Source of the DNA: Prolixibacteraceae bacterium
Lineage (GTDB): Bacteria; Bacteroidota; Bacteroidia; Bacteroidales; Prolixibacteraceae
Direction: 5' to 3'
Assembly (NCBI GenBank): GCA_027451165.1
Contig: DAIDJX010000035.1
Coordinates: forward strand, 1 to 17,297
DNA length: 17,297 bases
Within the stretch, counting starts at the first letter, position 1. Each line of letters opens with the position of its first letter. Positions 8,094 to 14,006 of this stretch are shown here, one piece after another. A program made the position numbers and the translations under genes. Below the pieces are notes generated by a model. It did not search any database. It had not been told where the DNA came from and was given only the letters and a program-made list of their open reading frames with translations.

Positions 8094-9290
8094 ATGAAGA
8101 AAAGTTTATATATGCTGTTGGCCCTGTTCATAGGGGCTGGATTAAACTCCTGTAAAAATCAGGATGACGTGTACCAGGAATTCGTCAAAAAAGGAGGCTA
8201 TGTCTATCCCCAGAAGACGAATGGATTGGCGATATTTTCCGGATACAAAAGAATAAAGCTGGTATGGGATGCCCCTAAGGATCCTTCGGTCAGAACGGCC
8301 AAGGTATACTGGAATAATAAAACAGCCGTGAAGGACATCGATTATGCCCAATTTTCCGGTGGCCGGATCGAACTCTATGTCGACGGACTTGAAGAAAGAT
8401 CCTACACTTTTCAGTTGGTGAACTTTGATTCCAATGGCAATCAATCGATGACCACCGAAATCACCGCAGCACCTTATGCGGAAAACTGGCTGATGATGCA
8501 TGCTGACCGAACCGTTTCCTCAGCACAGATCAACGGAAATGCCGCTGACCTGGTGATGAGCTATGGAACGGATGAGATGGTCGCAACCCGCTTTCGTTAT
8601 GTCAATACCCTTGGAGAAATCGTTGTAAGTGACCAGACCATGGATGCCGCCAGCAATAAGATCTCTCTACCCGGCGCTGTCAGCGGTAAACGCTTTGAGT
8701 TCAGTTCCAGCTATTGCCCTGTTCAGGGTTTGGATACCATCTGGAATGGCTGGTCAAAATCACCTAATCCGATTTCCGGACGCTTGGACTGCACGTCATG
8801 GGGAGCTGCCGTAACGGCCAACCAGATCTACGGAACGAGTGTGCCCGGCAATATTTTTGATGGGATTATCGATGCCAACCACAGATGGCACAGTTCAACC
8901 TCAGCAACTTACAAGGCCATATTCCCCAAGATCCTCGTTGTGGATGCGATGAAGGATTCGTATTACATCAACAAATTCAGCATTTACCAACATCCCACCA
9001 CTACCAGCAGGTATGCAAACTCGGTAGAGATTTACTGGGGCAACCAGCCTTTCGATCCTGATGCGGGCGCAGAATATGCCACATCTCCCGGATTTGCTGC
9101 AGCCATTGCAAAGGGAACCTACCTGTCTACCACCTTTTATTTCGGCACCGCCGTCTGGACGAAAACCTGGGCCGACATGCAGAACTTCCGGTATTGTGCC
9201 GTTGTCTACAAGAACTCACGGTCAAGTAATGGTTACATCGATCTGTGGGAAATGGAGTTTTACGGATATGATGCTGCAGCAGGCGATTAA
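8094..9290 (+). CDS. DUF4998-type lipoprotein with C-terminal discoidin-like domain
   Basis: A 398-residue predicted lipoprotein. The signal peptide ends in LNSC with Cys20 as the lipidation site. The N-terminal half (about 35-220) looks like DUF4998, with fibronectin-like strands such as IKLVWDAPKDPSVRTAKVYWN and YTFQLVNFDSNGNQSM. The C-terminal part (about 235-395) resembles an F5/8 type C or jelly-roll binding domain, with an IFDGIIDANHRWHSS segment and KFSIYQHP strands. It is the last gene before a strong hairpin and so probably the end of the surface-binding operon. It shares architecture, but not obvious sequence identity, with the preceding lipoprotein. A function in binding ligand at the surface is inferred. 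No enzyme motif is seen. Confidence 0.8.
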   Translation: MKKSLYMLLALFIGAGLNSCKNQDDVYQEFVKKGGYVYPQKTNGLAIFSGYKRIKLVWDAPKDPSVRTAKVYWNNKTAVKDIDYAQFSGGRIELYVDGLEERSYTFQLVNFDSNGNQSMTTEITAAPYAENWLMMHADRTVSSAQINGNAADLVMSYGTDEMVATRFRYVNTLGEIVVSDQTMDAASNKISLPGAVSGKRFEFSSSYCPVQGLDTIWNGWSKSPNPISGRLDCTSWGAAVTANQIYGTSVPGNIFDGIIDANHRWHSSTSATYKAIFPKILVVDAMKDSYYINKFSIYQHPTTTSRYANSVEIYWGNQPFDPDAGAEYATSPGFAAAIAKGTYLSTTFYFGTAVWTKTWADMQNFRYCAVVYKNSRSSNGYIDLWEMEFYGYDAAAGD

Positions 9291-9347
9291 TCCGGAATGC
9301 AGGAAATATTCTGTATTTTTGTAGCAGGGGCATATACCAAACAGGCC

Positions 9348-9385
9348 AATATCCGGCAGAATGGTTGACTTTTCTGCCGGATATT
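9348..9385 (+). terminator. Hairpin terminator after the surface-protein operon
   Basis: AATATCCGGCAGAA (9348-9361) pairs perfectly with TTCTGCCGGATATT (9372-9385) around a 10-nt loop. The stem is 14 bp and 58 nt past the stop of the DUF4998-type gene. The downstream T run is short (TATTTGA), so termination may be partial, leaving room for attenuation or stabilisation of the upstream mRNA end. The stem is symmetric and could act on either strand, but no minus-strand gene ends here. Confidence 0.75.
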
Positions 9386-9394
9386 TGACTGAAT

Positions 9395-9409
9395 ACAAAA
9401 CTCTTTTGT
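9395..9409. promoter_or_regulatory. Inverted repeat ACAAAA-CTC-TTTTGT, possible operator of the enzyme block
   Basis: A perfect 6+6 inverted repeat with a 3-nt centre just downstream of the terminator hairpin. Its half-sites (ACAAA/TTTGT) are those of the operator at 1463-1474, but spaced by 5 nt instead of 2. Its right arm supplies a TTTTG that lies 19 nt before a poor -7 box (TATCTCCT, 9428-9435). The spacing difference and weak -7 make this a low-confidence candidate. The rest of 9386-9572 also has a TTACCGGTAA palindrome (9463-9472) and no clear promoter. Confidence 0.25.
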
Positions 9410-9572
9410 CGGCTCGTAGCTGATTCTTATCTCCTTACCTGTGCGTATGGATCACTTGAGATTTACCGGTAATGGATTTCTTTCAAAACCGGATGTGCAA
9501 AATTTATGTTATCAAAGAAAATGGTCACCATTCATTAACTATCAAAAAAGTATACCAATAAACAGTACTATT

Positions 9573-11120
9573 ATGAATACAATCAAGCTGTTGATCCTCA
9601 CGGGTCTGATAACGATTTCATCAGCCGGTGTAATGGCGGTTCCGGTTAAATCGCATACCCTTTCCAAAGGGGACTTGCTGGATAAAATCAAGGGAGGGTG
9701 GGCAGGCCAGGTGATCGGATGCACCTACGGAGGTCCGACTGAGTTCAAATGGAACGGAACCATGATCGGGGAGGATATCCTGATACCCTGGGATGATTCC
9801 CGTATGGAATGGTATTATAAGAATTCACCCGGCTTGTACGACGATGTGTACATGGACCTGACTTTTGTGGAGGTATTCGACAAGCACGGACTGGATGCTC
9901 CCGATTCCCTCCATGCGAAAGCCTTTGCAAATGCCGGATACTCGTTGTGGCATGCGAACCAGGCCGCACGGTACAATATTCTGAATGGCATCATGCCCCC
10001 GGCGTCGGGTCACTGGAAAAACAATCCACATGCCGATGACATTGATTTTCAAATCGAAGCTGATTTCGCGGGACTTATGGCCCCCGGTATGGTTAATACG
10101 GCGGCTGAAATCGGCTGGCGAATTGGCCACATCATGAATTATGGCGATGGTGTCTATGGCGGGATCTATGTGGCGGCCCTGTATGCATTGGCCTTTGTTA
10201 ACGATGACCTCGAATTTATCGTGGAGGAAGCCCTAAAGACGATTCCTTCACAGAGTGAATATTTCCAGTGTATTTCAGATGTCATCAAGTGTTACAGGGA
10301 AAATCCGTCCGACTGGAAAAAAGCCTGGTTCGAAGCGCAAAAAAAATGGACTTCAGACAAAGGGTGTCCTGATGGGGTTTTCAGACCCTATAATATCGAT
10401 GCCAAAATCAACGGCGCCTATATTGTCATCGGTTTGCTTTATGGACAAGGAGATTTTGGTGCAACCATCGACATCAGCACCCGCTGCGGCTATGATTCAG
10501 ACTGCAACCCGGCCAATGCAGCAGGGATTTTGGGCACCATGCACGGGTACAATAAAATCCCGGATTATTGGAAACGGGGAATCGAAAAGGTGGAAGATCT
10601 TGATTTTGCCCACACAAAGATGTCGCTTAACCATGTCTATGAAACCGGACTCCGGCATGCTTTGGAGGTAATCAAAAGGAACGGGGGAAACATCTCCGGG
10701 GAAGCTGTAAAAATTAATTACCAGACTCCCGTGTGCGTACCCTATGAAAAAAGTTTTGAAGGGTTGTACCCTGTCGACAGAAAAGGTTTGGGGATCCAAC
10801 TTACCCAAAAAAATAAAGAGGTCATTGTCAACTTCAGTGGATCAGGTTTTGTAGTGACTGGAAGAGCAGGAAAAGCAAACCATCTGAAGGATGAAATTCT
10901 TGAAATGGAGGTTATTGTAGACGGGAATTTAACCGAAGTGGCAAAAATACCCACCAATGGACGTCTGCGGCGCAATGACCTGACCTGGAATTATGATCTG
11001 AAAGAAGGAAAACATACGGTAACCCTGAAAGCGAAATACATACCGGATGGATACCGGATAGAAACAGTAGATGTGATCGAATATTCCCAAAATGATCCGG
11101 GTAAAAGAGTTTATTATTAA
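9573..11120 (+). CDS. Secreted ADP-ribosylglycohydrolase-family protein
   Basis: A 515-residue protein of the ADP-ribosylglycohydrolase (DraG/ARH) fold with an N-terminal signal peptide (hydrophobic core to about residue 22, AGVMA then VPVK), so it probably acts in the periplasm. The catalytic-type region begins LSKGDLLDKIKGGWAGQVIG (30-49). The dinuclear-metal acidic residues appear retained: Asp90-Asp91 in YDDVYMD, and Asp308 and Asp310 in GYDSDCNPANAAG. Flanking threonines found in classical members are replaced (Tyr89 and Val92 around the first pair, Cys311 after the second). From about 380 to 508 there is an extra beta-rich domain (VNFSGSGFVVTG, WNYDLKEGKHTVTLK), probably carbohydrate-binding. 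The frame is open upstream to a GTG at 9441, but that would add 44 residues before an evident signal peptide, so ATG 9573 is chosen. It is followed after 13 nt by the sugar kinase. It likely cleaves an N- or O-riboside rather than ADP-ribosyl protein. That is inference. Confidence 0.85.
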   Translation: MNTIKLLILTGLITISSAGVMAVPVKSHTLSKGDLLDKIKGGWAGQVIGCTYGGPTEFKWNGTMIGEDILIPWDDSRMEWYYKNSPGLYDDVYMDLTFVEVFDKHGLDAPDSLHAKAFANAGYSLWHANQAARYNILNGIMPPASGHWKNNPHADDIDFQIEADFAGLMAPGMVNTAAEIGWRIGHIMNYGDGVYGGIYVAALYALAFVNDDLEFIVEEALKTIPSQSEYFQCISDVIKCYRENPSDWKKAWFEAQKKWTSDKGCPDGVFRPYNIDAKINGAYIVIGLLYGQGDFGATIDISTRCGYDSDCNPANAAGILGTMHGYNKIPDYWKRGIEKVEDLDFAHTKMSLNHVYETGLRHALEVIKRNGGNISGEAVKINYQTPVCVPYEKSFEGLYPVDRKGLGIQLTQKNKEVIVNFSGSGFVVTGRAGKANHLKDEILEMEVIVDGNLTEVAKIPTNGRLRRNDLTWNYDLKEGKHTVTLKAKYIPDGYRIETVDVIEYSQNDPGKRVYY

Positions 11121-11133
11121 CTGATAAAAGCGC

Positions 11134-12087
11134 ATGATCAATAAAAAAAACAGGATGTCGCAAAAGTATATTGGTGTGATTGGAAGTTCCAATTGCGATT
11201 ATATCATGACCATGGATCATTTTCCCCAGGGTGGCGAAACCCTTGAAGGCTTGTCATTTCATCAGGCAATGGGGGGCAAGGGTGCCAATCAGGCATTGGC
11301 TGCTCAACGTTCGGGAGGATCTGTCTGCTTTCTCACCAGTCTGGGTGACGATTCCAATGGCAGGAATGCATTGGACTATTATAAAAATGAAGGGATTGAT
11401 GTATCGCTTTCGCTACTGACAGAGAATGAAACCACCGGAACGGCCGTAATCTGGGTCGACAAACGGGGTGAGAACAGCATCGTGTTGATACCGGGAGCCA
11501 ACAGGCTTCTGGAGCCCGGTTATATCATCACCCATCAGAATATGATTCAAAACGCAGAAATGATTCTCCTGCAAATGGAAATACCCTATGAGACGGTAAA
11601 GACCATTTGCGGGTTGGCATCCCGTTACGGAAAGAAAGTGATTCTGAATGCCGCTCCGGCTTGCCCGATAGAGGAGGAGATCCTGCGTTCTCTGTATATC
11701 CTCGTGGTTAATGAAACAGAAGCGGAAACCATTACCGGAGAGAAGATGGACGTGACCGGTGTAGACGGAATCATTCGTGCCTTATTGGGCTTGGGTGTTA
11801 AAAATGTCATTCTTACACTGGGCGGCAAGGGGTGCATTTACAGTAATGGAATTGAATCAGTCCGGATCCCGGCTTTTTGTGTCGATGTAAAAGATACTAC
11901 CGGCGCGGGGGACACTTTCTGCGGAGCTCTTGCGGTGGGTATCCGGAAATATCAGACCATGGAACAGGCTCTGTGGTTTGCTACAGCTGCTGCTGCACTT
12001 TCTGTCACCAAGCTGGGAGCCCAACCCTCGATTCCGTTGGAAAGGGAAATACTTGATTTTTTAAATAGCAGGAATATTAACATTTAA
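11134..12087 (+). CDS. rbsK: Ribokinase (PfkB-family sugar kinase)
   Basis: A 317-residue cytoplasmic kinase of the PfkB family that phosphorylates a sugar with ATP, most likely D-ribose to ribose 5-phosphate. The N-terminal sugar-binding region has GSSNCDYIM (17-25) and the PfkB signature GGKGANQALAAQRSG (47-61). The C-terminal signature DTTGAGDTFCGALAVG starts at 254, with Asp260 as the catalytic base. NEAE-type residues (VNETEAETITG) occur mid-protein as in ribokinases. Translation may begin at ATG 11134 or at the in-frame ATG 11155 (MSQKYIGV), which is preceded by an A-rich tract. The shorter form is closer to the usual 305 or so residues. It lies 13 nt after the glycohydrolase-like gene and 15 nt before the permease, so the three are probably co-transcribed. 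Other PfkB substrates such as 2-keto sugars cannot be excluded. Confidence 0.88.
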   Translation: MINKKNRMSQKYIGVIGSSNCDYIMTMDHFPQGGETLEGLSFHQAMGGKGANQALAAQRSGGSVCFLTSLGDDSNGRNALDYYKNEGIDVSLSLLTENETTGTAVIWVDKRGENSIVLIPGANRLLEPGYIITHQNMIQNAEMILLQMEIPYETVKTICGLASRYGKKVILNAAPACPIEEEILRSLYILVVNETEAETITGEKMDVTGVDGIIRALLGLGVKNVILTLGGKGCIYSNGIESVRIPAFCVDVKDTTGAGDTFCGALAVGIRKYQTMEQALWFATAAAALSVTKLGAQPSIPLEREILDFLNSRNINI

Positions 12088-12102
12088 TCAAATCCAACCA
12101 TC

Positions 12103-13104
12103 ATGTTTATCATTGAAAGTTATCCACTGGCCATTCTTTTTTGTTTCATTACGATGCTTTGCTGGGGATCGTGGGGCAACACCCAGAAACTTGCCGGCAA
12201 AAGTTGGAGGTATGAACTGTTCTATTGGGATTATGTAGTTGGCGTATTGCTGCTTTCACTGATTTTTGCCTTTACACTGGGAAGCATGGGCAGCAGTGGA
12301 CGGAGTTTTCTGAACGACCTTTCCCAAGCCAATATGAATAACATCGGCAGCGCTTTCCTGGGAGGGATCATTTTCAATGCCGCCAATATTCTTTTATCGG
12401 CCGCCATTGCCATTGCAGGAATGTCGGTCGCTTTCCCGGTGGGTATAGGACTGGCGCTGGTGCTTGGTGTGATCATCAACTACCTGGGATCGCAGAAAGG
12501 GGATCCCCTGTTTTTATTCCTTGGGGTGGGTCTGGTTACCGTAGCTATCGTCATCAATGCCTTCGCTTACAGAAAAGCCTCCTCAGGCAACCAGAAAGTC
12601 ACTTCAAAGGGAATTCTCATTTCGGTCCTGGCGGGTCTGCTGATGTCGTTCTTTTACCGGTTTGTGGCTGCTTCCATGGATCTTGATAATTTTGTGACGC
12701 CGGCAGCAGGTAAGATGACGCCCTACACCGCTATGGTGGTCTTTTCCATAGGGATATTCCTCAGTAACTTCATTTTCAATACCATAGTGATGAAGAAGCC
12801 CATCAGTGGTGAACCGACCAATTATAGGACCTATTTTAAAGGGAACTTCTCCATTCACCTGGTCGGCGTGCTGGGCGGCCTGATATGGGGCATCGGCAAC
12901 TCTTTCAATCTGATAGCTGCAGGAAAAGCAGGAGCAGCCATTTCCTATGGTTTAGGTCAGGGTGCTACGCTTGTAGCTGCCTTGTGGGGGGTGTTTATCT
13001 GGAAAGAATTTAAAAATGCACCCAAAGGAACCAGCTGGATGCTGGTGTGGATGTTCTTCCTCTTTATCCTGGGAATTGTTTCTATTATTTATGCCGGGCA
13101 ATAA
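12103..13104 (+). CDS. Sugar permease of the GRP / RhaT-like drug-metabolite transporter superfamily
   Basis: A 333-residue inner-membrane protein with about ten hydrophobic segments, for example AILFCFITMLCWGSWG (10-25), the GGIIFNAANILLSAAIAIAG region near 88-107, and the C-terminal MLVWMFFLFILGIVSIIYA. The opening IESYPLAILFCFITMLCWGSWGN and the internal repeat of about five helices are typical of glucose/ribose porters and relatives such as RhaT. Similar proteins are often mislabelled 'multidrug permeases' in Bacteroidota. It should carry the monosaccharide released in the periplasm to the kinase encoded immediately upstream. It starts 15 nt after the kinase stop and ends the plus-strand array. 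The gene converges on the minus-strand EEP gene with only 46 nt between the stops, and I see no strong terminator there. Confidence 0.83.
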   Translation: MFIIESYPLAILFCFITMLCWGSWGNTQKLAGKSWRYELFYWDYVVGVLLLSLIFAFTLGSMGSSGRSFLNDLSQANMNNIGSAFLGGIIFNAANILLSAAIAIAGMSVAFPVGIGLALVLGVIINYLGSQKGDPLFLFLGVGLVTVAIVINAFAYRKASSGNQKVTSKGILISVLAGLLMSFFYRFVAASMDLDNFVTPAAGKMTPYTAMVVFSIGIFLSNFIFNTIVMKKPISGEPTNYRTYFKGNFSIHLVGVLGGLIWGIGNSFNLIAAGKAGAAISYGLGQGATLVAALWGVFIWKEFKNAPKGTSWMLVWMFFLFILGIVSIIYAGQ

Positions 13105-13150
13105 TCATTGCAGTTCTTCATTGGCACTGGACGGTTAAACCCGTTGTAAA

Positions 13151-13999
13151 CTATTTGACAACCAATTTGGTGACTACCGGCAGGTGATCTGACGGATACC
13201 TCCGTTCTACATTGTCCGTCAATACTCCGTATTTCAGAACATCGATTCTTGGGCTTACAAAAATGTAGTCTATAAGTTCAGTCAACGGCGAGTCAAATTT
13301 AAAGCCATTGAATGTTCCTGAAGGCCCGTATGGAGGCGTTGCCGATGCCTGGCGGGAGTCTTTTAAAAGGGTTTGCATGGTTTTAATCTGTTCGGTTTGC
13401 GGGGTTGAATTAAAGTCGCCCACACAAATTACTGGTTTTTCCCCGGCGATTTCCCGAATCTTTTTAACCATCAGTTTTCCTGATTCTACCCTGGCCACAA
13501 CGCCCTGATGATCAAAATGAACGCAAAAAAAGAAAAACACTTTGGACGTTTCCAAATCTTTGAATTTCCCCCAGGAGCATATCCGGTTACAACAAGTTGC
13601 ATCCCAACCAAGTCCGGGTTGTTCAGGATTTTCTCTTAACCAGAAATCGCCTGAATCGAGCAGTTTAAACCGATCTTTTTTGTACAGAATGGCTGCGTGT
13701 TCTCCCTTATCCATCCCATCTTCGCGACCATGACCCGTATAGGCAAATCCTTCCACTTCACAAAGGTCTTTTAACTGACCAAGGAATCCTTCCTGGGTTC
13801 CATAAATGTCGAATTCATGGAAGCGGACCAACCCTTTCACTGTCTCTTTTCGGTTTGGCCATGCATTTATTCCATCGACAGGGTTGTTTTGTCGCAAGTT
13901 ATAGGTCGCCACCACGATGGGTTTGTTGGGTTTTGCACTGGCTACTCCCAATATCATTAAGAAAGCCAAAAGGAGTAAAAAAGTCTTCTTCATATTCAT
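13151..13999 (-). CDS. Secreted endonuclease/exonuclease/phosphatase-family hydrolase
   Basis: A 282-residue metal-dependent phosphohydrolase of the EEP superfamily with a cleavable signal peptide (cut after Ala22, in ASA-K), so exported. The family motifs are in order: Asn34 in ATYNLR, Glu70 in GTQE, His161 in HFDH, Asp195 and Asn197 in GDFNS, and Asp271-His272 in SDHLP. All catalytic residues appear intact. Small secreted Bacteroidota members of this family may act on phosphodiesters, nucleic acid, sphingolipid or sugar-phosphate substrates. The sequence does not say which. It starts 7 nt after the stop of the DUF4965-type gene, consistent with one operon. The start may be at Met1 or at Met3, both placing the same signal peptide. 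Confidence 0.88.
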   Translation of the reverse strand: MNMKKTFLLLLAFLMILGVASAKPNKPIVVATYNLRQNNPVDGINAWPNRKETVKGLVRFHEFDIYGTQEGFLGQLKDLCEVEGFAYTGHGREDGMDKGEHAAILYKKDRFKLLDSGDFWLRENPEQPGLGWDATCCNRICSWGKFKDLETSKVFFFFCVHFDHQGVVARVESGKLMVKKIREIAGEKPVICVGDFNSTPQTEQIKTMQTLLKDSRQASATPPYGPSGTFNGFKFDSPLTELIDYIFVSPRIDVLKYGVLTDNVERRYPSDHLPVVTKLVVK

Positions 14000-14006
14000 T
14001 TAGAAT

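Noticed and set aside
9463..9472. TTACCGGTAA palindrome before the glycohydrolase-like gene as an operator
   Set aside because: It is a 10-bp palindrome unlike the main operator and not near a recognisable promoter, so chance is a sufficient explanation.
9441..9572. 44-residue N-terminal extension of the glycohydrolase-like gene from GTG 9441
   Set aside because: The extension precedes an evident signal peptide starting at ATG 9573, and its sequence is low in coding character. It is treated as untranslated upstream DNA.
13105..13150. Possible terminator between the convergent permease and EEP genes
   Set aside because: Only a 4-bp ACGG/CCGT stem is visible, with no T tract.
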